Below, in pieces: positions 17,139-27,389 of a stretch of DNA of 64,000 bases. The stretch is from Laribacter hongkongensis DSM 14985. GTDB lineage: Bacteria > Pseudomonadota > Gammaproteobacteria > Burkholderiales > Aquaspirillaceae. Below the pieces are notes generated by a model. It was not told the DNA's origin, did no database searches, and saw nothing but the letters and a program-made list of their open reading frames with translations. Every line of letters begins with the position of its first letter. Positions within the stretch are counted from its first letter, which is position 1. The stretch covers positions 62,001-126,000 of the forward strand of contig NZ_AUHR01000002.1 of NCBI RefSeq assembly GCF_000423285.1. Direction: 5' to 3'. The position numbers and the translations under genes are program-made.

Positions 17139-19858
17139 GCGACGCCGACCGTTACGTCGTCCGGCTGCACGGTGTCAGCCACCGCTACGGCGCGACACTG
17201 GCGGCCGACGCGGTCACGCTCGACATTCCGGCCGGCTGCATGGTCGGTTTCATCGGCCCGGATGGCGTGGGCAAATCCACCTGGCTGGGCCTGATTGCCG
17301 GCGCGCGCAAGGTGCAGGAGGGGCGGGTGGAAGTGCTGGGCGGCGACATGCGCAGCGCGCGCCACCGCGAAACGGTCTGCCCGCGCATCGCCTACATGCC
17401 GCAAGGACTGGGCAAGAACCTGTACCCGACGCTGTCGGTGTTCGAAAACATCGACTTCTTCGGCCGTCTGTTCGGCCAGGGAGCCGACGAGCGCCGGCGC
17501 CGGATCGACGAACTGCTGACCGCCACCGGCATGTCGGCGTTTGCCGACCGCCCGGCGCAAAAGCTCTCCGGCGGCATGAAACAGAAGCTCGCCCTCTGCT
17601 GCGCGCTGGTGCACGACCCGGACCTGCTGATCCTCGACGAGCCGACCACCGGGGTCGACCCGCTGTCACGCCGCCAGTTCTGGGACCTGATCGCCCGCAT
17701 CCGCGCCGGCCGGCCGTCCATGAGCATCCTGGTTGCCACCGCGTACATGGAAGAAGCCGGGCAGTACGACTGGCTGGTGGCGGTTGATGCCGGACGGGTA
17801 CTGGCCACCGGCTCGCCGGCCGAGCTGCGCGCGCGCACCGGCTGCCCGACGCTGGAAGCGGCATTCCTGTCGCTGCTGCCGCCGGCACGGCTGGGCGACC
17901 ACCACGAACTGGTGATTCCGCCGCTGACTGCCGGCGAGGTGGTGATCCACGCCCGCGCGCTGCAAATGCGCTTTGGCGACTTCGTGGCGGTGGACGACGT
18001 CAACCTTGACGTACGCCGCGGGGAAATCTTCGGCTTTCTCGGCTCCAACGGCTGCGGCAAGTCCACCACCATGAAGATGCTGACCGGCCTGCTGTCGCCC
18101 AGCCGCGGCGAGGCGCGGCTTCTGGGCGAAGTGCTCAACGCCGGCAATATCGCCACCCGCCGCCGCGTCGGCTACATGTCGCAGGCGTTTTCGCTGTACG
18201 GCGAGCTGAGCGTGCGGCGCAACCTGCTGCTGCACGCCCAGCTCTTTCACCTCAGCGAAGACGAAACACGTACACGCATCGACGAGCTGGTGGCGCGCTT
18301 CACCCTCGCCGACGTGCTCGAGCAGCGCCCGGACAGCCTGCCGCTGGGCATCCGCCAGCGCCTGCAACTGGCGGTGGCGGTGCTGCACAAGCCGGACGTG
18401 CTGATCCTGGACGAGCCGACCTCGGGGGTGGACCCGGTGGCGCGCGACCATTTCTGGGAGCTGATCATCGGCCTGTCGCGCAACGACGGGGTGACCATCT
18501 TCATCTCCACCCACTTCATGAACGAGGCGCAGCGCTGCGACCGCATCTCGCTGATGCACGCAGGCAAGATCCTCGCCAGCGACAGCCCGGCCGGCCTGAT
18601 GACCAGCCGCAATGCCCTGACGCTGGAGGATGCCTTCATCGCCTATCTGGAAGAGGCCAGCGGCCAGCGGCGCGAGCCGCTCCAGCCGGTGGCGATGCCG
18701 GCTACGGTCGAGCACGCCCCGGTCCGCCCGGCGCGCTTCAGCCTGGCGCGGCTGTGGAGCTTCAGCGTGCGCGAAAGCATGGAACTCCGGCGTGACCCGG
18801 TGCGGCTGACGCTGGCGATGCTGGGCAGCATCATGCTGATGCTGGTGATGGGCTACGGCATCAACATGGACGTGGAGGGGCTGGAGTTTGCCGTGCTCGA
18901 CCACGACCAGAGCGTGACCAGCCAGAACTACACGTTGCAAATCGCCGGTTCGCGTTACTTCAAGGAGCAGCCGCCGTTGCAGGGGCACGCCGACCTCGAC
19001 CAGCGGCTGCAAAGCGGCAAGCTGGCGATGGCGATCGAGATTCCGCCCGGCTTTGGCCGTGACGTGGCGCGCGGCACGCCGACGCAGGTGTCGGCATGGC
19101 TTGACGGGTCGATGCCGATGCGCGCCGAGATCGCGCAGGGTTACGCCACCGGCGTGCACACGCAGACGCTGATGCAGGGCGTGGCGCAGGCGACCGGCAG
19201 CCCGCCGCGCGCACTGGCCGACGTGGAAGTGCGCTACCGCTACAACCCGAACATGCTGAGCCTGGTGGCGATGGTGCCGGTGGTGATCCCGCTGATGCTG
19301 GTGTTCATCCCGGCGATGCTGACCGCGCTGGGCGTGGTGCGCGAGAAGGAGCTGGGCTCCATCCTCAACGTCTACACCACGCCGGTGACCAAGCTGGAAT
19401 TCCTGCTGGGCAAGCAGCTGCCGTACATCGGGCTGTCGATGTTCAACTTCGTGCTGATGTTCGTGCTGGCGATCACCCTGTTCCAGGTGCCGTTCAAGGG
19501 CAGCCTGCTGACGCTGGTCGCCGGTGCCCTGCTGTACGTCACCGCCACCACCGGGCTGGGCCTCTTGATGTCGGCGCTGACCAACAGCCAGGTCGCCGCG
19601 CTGGCCGGCACCGCCATCGGCACCCTGCTGCCGGCGATCCAGTTCTCCGGCATGATGAACCCGGTGTCGACGCTGGAAGGCGCCGGCGCCGTGATCGGCG
19701 CGCTGTATCCGACCACCCACTTCCTGACCCTCAGCAACGGCACCTTTTCCAAGGCACTGGGCTTTTCTGCGCTCGGCGGCTCGTTGTGGCCGCTGGCGCT
19801 GGCAGTGCCAGTGCTGACCGTGCTGGCGGTGGTGCTGCTGCGCAAGCAGGCCAAATAG
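17135..19858 (+). CDS. Fused ABC ATPase-ATPase-permease (RbbA/YhiH-like)
   Basis: A 907-residue fusion starting with GTG. The first nucleotide-binding domain has Walker [10 protein letters not shown] (41-49), LSGGMKQK and [13 protein letters not shown]. The second has GSNGCGKST (about 303-311), then a degenerate signature LPLGIRQRL and [12 protein letters not shown]. The second-domain substitution is also seen in E. coli RbbA, so it is a family trait. The C-terminal 370 residues are an ABC-2 permease with six hydrophobic segments. RbbA of E. coli has been linked to ribosome binding, but the operon here argues for export. Confidence 0.93.
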   Translation: MSDADRYVVRLHGVSHRYGATLAADAVTLDIPAGCMVGFIGPDGVGKSTWLGLIAGARKVQEGRVEVLGGDMRSARHRETVCPRIAYMPQGLGKNLYPTLSVFENIDFFGRLFGQGADERRRRIDELLTATGMSAFADRPAQKLSGGMKQKLALCCALVHDPDLLILDEPTTGVDPLSRRQFWDLIARIRAGRPSMSILVATAYMEEAGQYDWLVAVDAGRVLATGSPAELRARTGCPTLEAAFLSLLPPARLGDHHELVIPPLTAGEVVIHARALQMRFGDFVAVDDVNLDVRRGEIFGFLGSNGCGKSTTMKMLTGLLSPSRGEARLLGEVLNAGNIATRRRVGYMSQAFSLYGELSVRRNLLLHAQLFHLSEDETRTRIDELVARFTLADVLEQRPDSLPLGIRQRLQLAVAVLHKPDVLILDEPTSGVDPVARDHFWELIIGLSRNDGVTIFISTHFMNEAQRCDRISLMHAGKILASDSPAGLMTSRNALTLEDAFIAYLEEASGQRREPLQPVAMPATVEHAPVRPARFSLARLWSFSVRESMELRRDPVRLTLAMLGSIMLMLVMGYGINMDVEGLEFAVLDHDQSVTSQNYTLQIAGSRYFKEQPPLQGHADLDQRLQSGKLAMAIEIPPGFGRDVARGTPTQVSAWLDGSMPMRAEIAQGYATGVHTQTLMQGVAQATGSPPRALADVEVRYRYNPNMLSLVAMVPVVIPLMLVFIPAMLTALGVVREKELGSILNVYTTPVTKLEFLLGKQLPYIGLSMFNFVLMFVLAITLFQVPFKGSLLTLVAGALLYVTATTGLGLLMSALTNSQVAALAGTAIGTLLPAIQFSGMMNPVSTLEGAGAVIGALYPTTHFLTLSNGTFSKALGFSALGGSLWPLALAVPVLTVLAVVLLRKQAK

Positions 19859-19867
19859 GGGGACACC

Positions 19868-21007
19868 ATGCGCTTGAACCTTGAACTGCTGCGCCACACC
19901 TGGTTTCTGGGGCTGAAGGAATTCCGCAGCCTGGCCGGCGACAAGGCGATGCTGTTCCTGATCATCTTCATGTTTACCGGCGCGGTGTATTCCGACGCCC
20001 GTTCACGCCCCGAGTCACTGTTCCGCGCAGCGGTGGCGGTGGTGGACGAAGACCAGTCGCAGCTGTCGGAGCGCATCATCGCTGCGCTGCACCCGCCGCA
20101 GTTCATCGAGCCGGAGCGCGTCAGCCTCGCCGACATGGACCGCGGCATGGATGCCGGGCTTTACACCTTCCTGATCAACATCCCGCCCGGTTTCCAGCGC
20201 GACGTGCTGGCCGGCAAGGCGCCGGCGCTGCAACTGAACGTGGACGCCACGCGCCTGAGCCAGGCGCAGACCGGCACCGGCTACATCCAGAACATCGTCA
20301 ACGACGAAATCCGCACCTTCGCCCAGCGCTACCGGGCGGTCGCCACGCAGCCGGTGGAGCTGGTGACGCGGGCAATGTTCAACCCCAACCTCAGCAACAG
20401 CTGGTTTACCGCCGTGACGTCGATCATCAACAACGTCACCATGCTCGGCATCCTGCTCACCGGTGCGGCGCTGCTGCGCGAGCGCGAGCACGGCACCATC
20501 GAGCACCTGCTGGTGATGCCGGTGACGCCGCTGGAAATCATGCTGTCGAAAATCTGGTCGATGGGCGTGGTGGTGTTGCTGGCGTCGTCGTTTTCGCTGC
20601 TGGTGGTGGTCAAGGGTGTGCTGGCGGTCCAGGTGGCCGGCTCAGGCTGGCTGTTCGGATTGGCCACGCTGCTGTACCTGTTTTCTGCTGCGTCGATCGG
20701 CATTTTCATGGCAACGCTGGCCAACAGCATGCCACAGTTCGGGCTGATGTCGATCCTGGTGCTGCTGCCGCTACAGATCCTTTCGGGCTCGATGACGCCG
20801 CGCGAAAGCATGCCGGATACGATCTACTGGCTGATGTCGCTGGCGCCGACCACCCACTATGTTTCGCTGGCGCAAAGCATCCTGTTCCGCGACGCCGGGC
20901 TGGCGACCCTCTGGCCGTCCCTGCTGGCCGTGGCACTGATCGGCGCGCTGTTTTTCGTGCTGGCGCACTACCGCCTGCGCCGCACCATCGGCTCCATGCA
21001 GGGCTAG
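19868..21007 (+). CDS. ABC-2 type permease (YhhJ-like)
   Basis: A 379-residue inner-membrane protein. It has one N-terminal helix, a large periplasmic domain (about residues 45-165), then five hydrophobic segments. It contains FNPNLSNSWFTAV and LLREREHGTIEHLLVMPVTPLEIMLSKI, both typical of the family. It pairs with the permease half of the preceding fusion to complete the exporter. It begins 9 bp after that gene with a GGGG-rich site. Last gene of the operon. Confidence 0.93.
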   Translation: MRLNLELLRHTWFLGLKEFRSLAGDKAMLFLIIFMFTGAVYSDARSRPESLFRAAVAVVDEDQSQLSERIIAALHPPQFIEPERVSLADMDRGMDAGLYTFLINIPPGFQRDVLAGKAPALQLNVDATRLSQAQTGTGYIQNIVNDEIRTFAQRYRAVATQPVELVTRAMFNPNLSNSWFTAVTSIINNVTMLGILLTGAALLREREHGTIEHLLVMPVTPLEIMLSKIWSMGVVVLLASSFSLLVVVKGVLAVQVAGSGWLFGLATLLYLFSAASIGIFMATLANSMPQFGLMSILVLLPLQILSGSMTPRESMPDTIYWLMSLAPTTHYVSLAQSILFRDAGLATLWPSLLAVALIGALFFVLAHYRLRRTIGSMQG

Positions 21008-21368
21008 GACCGGCCGGTGCGCCGGAATGGAGGCTGTCCGGACGCGGACCGGAGCCGGCCGGAAAAGGAAGGAGCCTGCACCCGGGCGAAAAGCCGCCGC
21101 CGGAAGCCCGCCGGAACCTGCCGGATGAGTGCGGGCTTCCGGTCTTGCCTGGCCGGGCCGGCCAAGGATCTGGCGATGATGGTATTCACCGGCCGGTGAA
21201 TCCTGATGGCGTTGACGCCAGGCTCCGGTGCGTCACCCCGCTGGACAGGGCTGCGAGCTGGTGTCCTGCTCCCCGGCCAGCCACCAGGCATGGCCGGGCC
21301 CCTGGTTGCCGGATGGCGTGCCTGATGCCGGCCACGCCTGGCGGTCAGCTCAAGGATGGCAGGTTGCG
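21008..21368. other. Gene-free stretch with two strong dyads
   Basis: This 361-bp space between convergent operons contains no credible gene. It holds a perfect 12-bp inverted repeat (21100-21111 with 21131-21142, 19-nt loop) ending in TCTTGCC, which may terminate the efflux operon. It also holds an 18-bp perfect palindrome, ATTCACCGGCCGGTGAAT, at 21184-21201. Confidence 0.6.
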
Positions 21369-22583
21369 TCAGCCGCCGGCGGCCCGTTCGACGATGCGCC
21401 GCGTCAGCTGGTACGACTGTTCAAACGGCGTCAGCGGCAGGAACTCGTAGATCGAGTGGAAGTTGTGCGCACCGGTAAAGTAGTTCGGCGTGCACACGCC
21501 GCGCGGCGACAGGGCCGAACCATCGGTGCCGCCGCGCATCGGAATCACCTTGGGTTCGATCGCCAGATCCTGCAGGCCGGCGAAGATCAGGTCGATGGCG
21601 CGACGGTCGTCGCCCAGGGACTGGGCGATGTTGGCGTATACGTCGCTGACGCGGCAGCTGATGCCGGCGCGCGGGTGGCGGGCCTGCACCAGCGCCACCG
21701 CCTCGCCGACAAAGCGCTTGCGCGCCTCGAACGCGTCGCGGTCAAAGTCGCGGATCGCCATCTTCAGCACCGCCTTGTTCGGGTTGGCCTGCAGGTCGGT
21801 AAACCAGAAGTAGCCGTCACGCCCGGCGGTATGCTCGGGGGTATCGGTGCGGTCAAAATGCGCCATCAGGTCGGTCAGCACCCGGATCGGGTTGACCAGC
21901 ACGCCCTTGGCCGACATCGGGTGCGCGGTGACGCCGGTGACGGTGATCTCCACCGAAGCGGCGTTGAAGGTTTCGTACACCACCTCGCCGCACTCGCAGC
22001 AGTCAATGGTGTAGGCAAAATCGACCGGAAAACGCGCCAGATCCATCTGCTTGGAGCCGCGCAGGCCGATTTCCTCGTCCGGCACGAACGCCACCACGAT
22101 GTCGCCGTGGCGTTCCGGCAGGTTGGCCAGCAACGTCATCACGATGGCGATCGCCGCCTTGTTGTCGGCACCCAGCACGCTGCTGCCGTCGGTCACCACG
22201 ATCTCGTCGCCTGCGTACGGGCGGATTTCCGGGTGCTCGGCCACGCGCAGCCAGGTGTCGGTGTCGGCGTTCAGGCAGATGTCGCTGCCGTCAAAGGCCA
22301 CCACTTGCGGCCTGATGTCGGGCGAGAGGCCGACATCCACCGTATCCAGATGCGCGACAAAACCGATGCGCGGCGCATCCGGCTGCTTGCCGGGACGGCG
22401 CGCGGTCAGGATGCCGTGCGCGTCGACATGCACGTCGCACAGGCCCAGCGTGGTCAGCTCGTCTGCCAGCAGGCGGGCCAGCGTCAGCTGACCGGGAGTG
22501 GACGGGACGGTGGTGGCGCTGGCGTCGCTCTGGCTGGAGATGGCGACGTAGCGCAAAAAGCGTTCGAGCAATTGTGTTTTCAT
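21369..22583 (-). CDS. pepT: Peptidase T (tripeptide aminopeptidase)
   Basis: A 404-residue cytoplasmic zinc M20 peptidase that removes N-terminal residues from tripeptides. Visible metal-site segments are VAHLDTVDVG, GADNKAAIA, FVPDEEIGLRG and PMRGGTDGSALS. The start at 22583 (MKTQLLERFLRYV) matches the family N-terminus better than the ATG three codons upstream. It lies downstream of the AbgT-type transporter and is probably co-transcribed with it. That suggests uptake and hydrolysis of a peptide-like substrate. Confidence 0.95.
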   Translation of the reverse strand: MKTQLLERFLRYVAISSQSDASATTVPSTPGQLTLARLLADELTTLGLCDVHVDAHGILTARRPGKQPDAPRIGFVAHLDTVDVGLSPDIRPQVVAFDGSDICLNADTDTWLRVAEHPEIRPYAGDEIVVTDGSSVLGADNKAAIAIVMTLLANLPERHGDIVVAFVPDEEIGLRGSKQMDLARFPVDFAYTIDCCECGEVVYETFNAASVEITVTGVTAHPMSAKGVLVNPIRVLTDLMAHFDRTDTPEHTAGRDGYFWFTDLQANPNKAVLKMAIRDFDRDAFEARKRFVGEAVALVQARHPRAGISCRVSDVYANIAQSLGDDRRAIDLIFAGLQDLAIEPKVIPMRGGTDGSALSPRGVCTPNYFTGAHNFHSIYEFLPLTPFEQSYQLTRRIVERAAGG

Positions 22584-22633
22584 GAGAAGCAATCCGGGTC
22601 TTCAACGGCCGCCCCAAGAGGCGGCGGGAACAG

Positions 22634-22658
22634 CGCCCCGCCCGGTGACGGGCGGGGC
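22634..22658 (-). terminator. Intercistronic hairpin between abgT and pepT
   Basis: A perfect 10-bp stem (GCCCCGCCCG with its complement, loop GTGA) lies between the two leftward genes. It lacks a U-run, so it more likely tunes mRNA stability or gives partial termination. Confidence 0.5.
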
Positions 22659-22669
22659 GGATCAATGGC

Positions 22670-24241
22670 TCAGGGCTGCGGCGGGTAAACGTAGCCGCTG
22701 TCAAAACCCAGCGGGATGCCCAGGCCCCAGAACAGGTAGAGCGTCGCGGTCAGCACCACCAGCAGGCCAACGGTGTAGGGCAGCATCATCGAGCACAGCG
22801 TGCCGACGCCCGAATCCTTGCAGTACTGGCGGCAGTACATCAGGATCAGCGGGTAGAACGCGAACATCGGCGTCGAGACGTTGACCGCCGAGTCCGAGAT
22901 GCGGAACGCCGCCTGCGTCAGCTCCGGCGAGATGCCCACCGCCATCAGCATCGGCACGAATACCGGCGCCAGGATCGCCCACTTGGACGACGCCGAGGTG
23001 ATGATCAGGTTCAGGCAGGCGGTCAGCAGGATGATGCCGAACACGGTGAAGCCTGCCGGCATCGCCAGGTCCTTGAGGAATTCGGCGCCGGAAATGGCGA
23101 TCAGCGTGCCGATGTTGGAGCGGCCGAACGAGTACAGGAACTGCGCGCAGAAAAAGCCGAACACCATGAACGAGATCAGCGAGCGGGTGATGTTTTCCAT
23201 CGACGCAGTCACGTCTTTCGAGGTCTTGAACTTTTTCACCGCAAAGCCGAACACGAGGCCGGGAATGGCGAAGAACAGGAACAAGAGCGGCACGATGGCC
23301 TGCATCACCGGCGCCTTCGGGCTGGTCAGGCTGCCGTCCGGCGCGCGCCACAGCGAGTTTTCCGGTGCCAGCAGCAGCGCGAGGCCCGCGATCAGCGCCA
23401 GCATGGTCAGGCCGGCGTAGCGGAAGGCGCGGTTTTCTTCCGGCGTGATGTGGCGCAGGTTCTGGTCTTTTTCGGTATCCAGCTCGGCGTTGAGCGGCAG
23501 GCTGGCCTTCAGGCGCGGCTCGACGATACGGTCGGTGATGAACCAGCACACCGCGATCACGCCGAAGGTGCCTCCCAGGCTGACGAAGTAGTTGCACAGC
23601 ACGTTGACGTCGTACGCCGGGTCGATGATGCGCGCCGCGCCCTGCGTGAAGCCCTGCATGATCGGGTCGATGGTCGAGGGGGTGTAGCTGGCGGTAAAGC
23701 CGCCGGCCAGACCGGCAAACGAGGCGGCGATGCCGGCCAGCGGGTGGCGGCCGCAGGCGTAGAACATCATCGCCGATACCGGCATCAGCACCACGTAGGC
23801 CGAATCGGATGCCATGTGGCTGACCACGCCGACGAACACCACCGCCGGCGTCAGGATCTTCTGCGGCGTGATGTTGAGCAGCTTTTTCAGCAGCACCTGC
23901 ACAAAGCCGCTGCCCTCGGCGATACCGATGCCCAGCGTGGCGACGATGGTGATGCCCAGCGGCGGGAAACTGATGAAGTTCTTCACCATCAGGGTGACGA
24001 AGGTGGTCAGCTCGTCGGGCGAGAGCATGTTGACGACCTGGATCACGTCGCCGGTCAGCGGGTGGCGGTAGTCGAAGCTGACGTACGACAGCACCCACGA
24101 CAGGCCCCAGCACACGAAGAGTGCGTACAGGAACAGCATGGTGATGTCGGGCAGCTTGTTGCCGACGCGCTCGATGGTGTTGAGGAATCCCGTGGACGGG
24201 CCCCCGGCCTGCGGGGGGCGGGCTTCGCTGATAGCAGTCAT
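22670..24241 (-). CDS. abgT: AbgT-family transporter (p-aminobenzoyl-glutamate type)
   Basis: A 523-residue inner-membrane protein with about 11-13 hydrophobic segments and family signatures SHMASDSAYVVLMPVSAMMF, GGFTASYTPSTIDP, SASSKWAILAPVFVPM and ISDSAVNVSTPMF. E. coli AbgT takes up p-aminobenzoyl-glutamate. Homologues such as MtrF export antimetabolites. The adjacent pepT, rather than abgAB, leaves the true substrate open; a small peptide is possible. A GGGAGA ribosome site supports the start at 24241. Confidence 0.92.
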   Translation of the reverse strand: MTAISEARPPQAGGPSTGFLNTIERVGNKLPDITMLFLYALFVCWGLSWVLSYVSFDYRHPLTGDVIQVVNMLSPDELTTFVTLMVKNFISFPPLGITIVATLGIGIAEGSGFVQVLLKKLLNITPQKILTPAVVFVGVVSHMASDSAYVVLMPVSAMMFYACGRHPLAGIAASFAGLAGGFTASYTPSTIDPIMQGFTQGAARIIDPAYDVNVLCNYFVSLGGTFGVIAVCWFITDRIVEPRLKASLPLNAELDTEKDQNLRHITPEENRAFRYAGLTMLALIAGLALLLAPENSLWRAPDGSLTSPKAPVMQAIVPLLFLFFAIPGLVFGFAVKKFKTSKDVTASMENITRSLISFMVFGFFCAQFLYSFGRSNIGTLIAISGAEFLKDLAMPAGFTVFGIILLTACLNLIITSASSKWAILAPVFVPMLMAVGISPELTQAAFRISDSAVNVSTPMFAFYPLILMYCRQYCKDSGVGTLCSMMLPYTVGLLVVLTATLYLFWGLGIPLGFDSGYVYPPQP

Positions 24242-24598
24242 GGTTCTCCCTTGTGTATGGAATGCCGGCGGGGCCGGGGCAGGGCTTCGGTGCGGACACC
24301 GTGCCGTGCGTTATGGGCATCGTGACGTACGATATGACCGCTATATTAGGAATCAATGGAGTTCTGTATTTGACGCTGGTCAAGCATGTCTGGGCGCAAA
24401 ACTTGTCTTTGTTAAATACTTCATAAAGCCGGCGGCTTTCCGGGTGGCTGATGTACCGGATGCGTGACTCCTCCTGCCTGATGCCAGCGGGGATCATTTG
24501 CCGATAATGATGTGCCGTCAGGATATGAGCGCACCGGGCCCGACAACCCCTGCAAGACCACCCCGGCCGGTGTGCTTGCGTGACTACGGAAAACCATC
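24242..24598. promoter_or_regulatory. Divergent control region of abgT and msrP with a FNR-type palindrome
   Basis: The 357-bp space contains TTGAC-GCTG-GTCAA at 24370-24383, a perfect dyad of FNR/CRP-superfamily shape (TTGAY-N4-RTCAA). It lies 129 bp before abgT and about 215 bp before msrP, so abgT is the likelier target. No other clear signal is visible and no gene is hidden here. Confidence 0.5.
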
Positions 24599-25528
24599 AT
24601 GCTGATCCGCCTTGCCGACCCTGCCGCTCCCTTGCCCTCCGAAATCACTCCGCAGTCGCTGTACCTGGACCGCCGCCGCTTTCTGGCCGGTGGTGCTGCC
24701 GCTGCACTGGGACTGGCCATGCCGCGACTGGAGGCTGCGCCGCTCACGACCCGTCCGGGACCGTTTCCTTCGGGTGATACGCCCAACCGGCTGAGTGAAA
24801 TCACCAGCTACAACAACTTTTACGAATTCGGCAGCAGCAAGACCGATCCGGCGCGTGAAGCCGGCCAACTGGTGGTCCGCCCCTGGACCCTGACGGTTGG
24901 TGGCGCTGTCGCCAAACCGCTGACACTGGATTACGACGAGCTTTTCCGCATCGGTGATCTGGAAGACCGGGTGTACCGCCTGCGCTGCGTCGAGGGCTGG
25001 AGCATGGTTGTCCCGTGGGTGGGCGTACCGCTGGCCACCCTGCTCAAGCGCGCACAACCCACTGCAGCCGGCAAGTTCGTCGAGTTCGTCACGCTGGAGC
25101 GCCCGGCGCAGATGCCCGGCCAGCGCACCAGCCTGCTGCCCTGGCCCTACCGGGAAGGGCTGCGGATCGACGAAGCCATGCATCCGCTGACACTCCTGGC
25201 CGTCGGGCTGTACGGCCAGACGCTGCCCAACCAGAACGGGGCGCCGGTGCGGCTGGTGGTGCCGTGGAAATACGGTTTCAAGAGCATCAAGTCGATCGTG
25301 TCCATCCGGCTGGTCGAGCGCGCCCCGCAGACGACCTGGAACCTGAGCGCACCCGGAGAGTACGGCTTTTTCGCCAACGTGAATCCGCAGGTCGACCATC
25401 CGCGCTGGAGCCAGGCCAACGAACGGCGCGTGGGTGAGTTCCGCCGGCGTCCGACCCTGATGTTCAACGGCTACGGCGAACAGGTAGCCGGCCTGTACCG
25501 CGGACTGGACCTGCGCAAATGGTATTGA
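24599..25528 (+). CDS. msrP: Protein-methionine-sulfoxide reductase catalytic subunit MsrP
   Basis: A periplasmic molybdopterin enzyme that repairs oxidised methionines in exported proteins. The 309-residue precursor has a twin-arginine signal (DRRRFLAGG). It shows the conserved [11 protein letters not shown] segment, the molybdenum-ligand cysteine 130 in [10 protein letters not shown], and the substrate-face motif [13 protein letters not shown]. It is followed directly by its haem-membrane partner msrQ. An upstream GCCGATAAT resembles a sigma-28 -10 element but lacks a -35. Confidence 0.97.
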   Translation: MLIRLADPAAPLPSEITPQSLYLDRRRFLAGGAAAALGLAMPRLEAAPLTTRPGPFPSGDTPNRLSEITSYNNFYEFGSSKTDPAREAGQLVVRPWTLTVGGAVAKPLTLDYDELFRIGDLEDRVYRLRCVEGWSMVVPWVGVPLATLLKRAQPTAAGKFVEFVTLERPAQMPGQRTSLLPWPYREGLRIDEAMHPLTLLAVGLYGQTLPNQNGAPVRLVVPWKYGFKSIKSIVSIRLVERAPQTTWNLSAPGEYGFFANVNPQVDHPRWSQANERRVGEFRRRPTLMFNGYGEQVAGLYRGLDLRKWY

Positions 25529-26154
25529 TGACGGGCTGGCGGCAGCGCCTGCCGGCCTGGGCCCCGGCCGTGGTGTTCGGCCTGTGTCTGGTTCCGGCCG
25601 GGCTGACCGGTTTTACGCTCTGGCAAGGACTGGCGGCTGATCCGGCCGATTACCTGACCCGCCAGAGCGGCTGGTGGGCGCTGGCCCTGCTGTTGCTGAC
25701 CCTGCTGGTCCGCCCGCTGGCGCATCACCTGCACTGGCCGGCACTGATGCGGCTGCGCCGGCAGCTGGGACTGTGGTCGTTTGCCTGGGCCGTGGTGCAC
25801 TTTGCGGTCTATCTGCTCCTCAGTGGCGGTGAATGGCCGGTAATTGCCGACGATATCCGCAAAAGCCCGTACATCGTGCTGGGCTTTGCCGCATTCCTGC
25901 TGCTGTTGCCGCTGGCGCTGACCTCTACCCGCGCGGCCATGCGCCGGCTGGGCAAAAACTGGCAGCGGCTGCACCGGCTGGTATATGCAGCTGCCATTCT
26001 GGCTGCATGGCATTTCTGGTGGCTGACCAAGTCGGACCTGCGCGAGCCGGCGCTGTTTGCCGGCGGACTGACACTGCTGCTGGCCTGGCGCATCTGGCGG
26101 TCGGTACGCAAGGCGGTGCCGCACAGGGCGGGCGACGGGCGGCAAAAGCCGTAG
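25528..26154 (+). CDS. msrQ: Haem-binding membrane subunit MsrQ
   Basis: A six-helix membrane cytochrome b (about 208 residues) that passes electrons from quinones to MsrP. Family features are LVRPLAHHL, RLRRQLGLWSFAWAVVHFAVYL, SPYIVLG, TSTRAAMRRLGKNWQRLHRLVYAAAILAAWHFWW, with paired histidines for haem. The start at 25528 shares one base with the msrP stop (TGATG); an ATG at 25519 is also in frame, and neither has a clear ribosome site. Confidence 0.95.
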   Translation: MTGWRQRLPAWAPAVVFGLCLVPAGLTGFTLWQGLAADPADYLTRQSGWWALALLLLTLLVRPLAHHLHWPALMRLRRQLGLWSFAWAVVHFAVYLLLSGGEWPVIADDIRKSPYIVLGFAAFLLLLPLALTSTRAAMRRLGKNWQRLHRLVYAAAILAAWHFWWLTKSDLREPALFAGGLTLLLAWRIWRSVRKAVPHRAGDGRQKP

Positions 26155-26414
26155 GTTCAAGGGTCAATCTCCTGTTACCATTGGCATGTCTGGCGCCGGA
26201 ATGCATGGCAGACAGGCAGGGCAGGGTATGCGATGCATCCTGCCATGCCTGCAAGCAGCCGTACCTCGCCGGTGCCTGCACTCCTGGCTGGTCATGCGGC
26301 AGCTTCTGCCCAGGCTCCTGAGTGCTGCTTCTGGCCATTTGCCTGGCTGTCCTTTTTTGTGGACGGGGTGACGCTGTTTTCCCCGACCTTTCTTCTGCGA
26401 CCTGATTGACCGTT

Positions 26415-27314
26415 ATGCCTGCTCCCGCTCCTGCCGTTACGCCGTCCGTTTCCGTCTGGCAGCGGGTCAAGACCGGGCAGCTGGGATCTGCCTGGATGCT
26501 GGTGGCCTCGGCACTGTTCGGCTGCATGGGCGTGTGCGTCAAGTTCGGCAGCAGCGATTTTGATGCACCGGCACTGGTGTTCTGGCGCAGCGTGTTCGGC
26601 GCCGTGGTGCTGGGCAGCCTGGCGCTGCTGCGCGGCAAGCCGGTCCTGACGCCGCTGTGGACCTTGCAGGTCAAGCGCAGCCTCTTCGGCTTCTTTTCGC
26701 TGGTGGGCTATTTTTATGCGCTGACGCAGCTGTCGCTGGCTACGGCCGTTACCCTGAACTACACCTCGGCGATCTTTCTGGCGTTGCTGTCCCTCGTGTG
26801 GCTGCGCGAGCGGCTGACCCCCCGCATCCTGCTGGCGCTTTTACTGGGGCTGGCCGGCGTATCGCTGCTGCTCAAGCCGGCGGTGGGCGACGGACAGTGG
26901 CTGGCAGGGCTGGTGGGACTGAGCTCCGGCCTGACGGCTGCCTGTGCCTATCTCCAGGTGCGCGAGCTGTCGCGCATGGGCGAGCCGGAATGGCGTGTGG
27001 TGCTGTGGTTCAGCACGGTCGGCTCTGTCTGCGGGCTGGTATGGGTCTGGCTGGGGGATTCACGGGTCCTGCCGACCACGACGGCCAGCCTGTGGCCTTT
27101 GCTGGGCATGGGGCTGACCGGCATGCTGGCACAACTGGCCCTGACACGCGCCTATGCCGAAGGACGCAAGTTCGTGGTGGCGTCGCTGGCTTACTCTACG
27201 GTGATTTTCTCGGCGCTTTTTGGCGCGTGGCTGTTTGGCGACCGGCTTGGCCCCGACAGTCTGGTCGCCATTGCCGTGATCGTGGGCAGCGGCATCATTG
27301 CCAGCCGGCGTTGA
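26415..27314 (+). CDS. DMT-superfamily (EamA) transporter
   Basis: A 299-residue inner-membrane protein with ten predicted helices in two EamA repeats. The first begins WMLVASALFGCMGVCVKFGS and contains FWRSVFGAVVLG. The second begins about residue 150 and contains TRAYAEGRKFVVASLAYSTVIFSALFG. Such proteins export amino acids or metabolites; the substrate cannot be read from sequence. An in-frame TTG lies at 26406. About 260 bp before it hold no other gene. No operon partner is evident. Confidence 0.88.
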   Translation: MPAPAPAVTPSVSVWQRVKTGQLGSAWMLVASALFGCMGVCVKFGSSDFDAPALVFWRSVFGAVVLGSLALLRGKPVLTPLWTLQVKRSLFGFFSLVGYFYALTQLSLATAVTLNYTSAIFLALLSLVWLRERLTPRILLALLLGLAGVSLLLKPAVGDGQWLAGLVGLSSGLTAACAYLQVRELSRMGEPEWRVVLWFSTVGSVCGLVWVWLGDSRVLPTTTASLWPLLGMGLTGMLAQLALTRAYAEGRKFVVASLAYSTVIFSALFGAWLFGDRLGPDSLVAIAVIVGSGIIASRR

Positions 27315-27389
27315 CGTGGCGCAACGCCGTTTTTTCAGGCTGCGCTAGGATGTGATGTAGAACAAAAGATTCCAGACAAGGAGAACCTG

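Noticed and set aside
17666-19897. 743-codon leftward frame opposite the RbbA-like gene
   Set aside because: Antisense shadow with Gln/His/Arg-rich composition; the sense strand carries intact Walker and ABC signature motifs.
24493-24501. Sigma-28 -10 element GCCGATAAT upstream of msrP
   Set aside because: No TAAAGTTT-like -35 is present at the required spacing, and msrPQ is not a motility operon.
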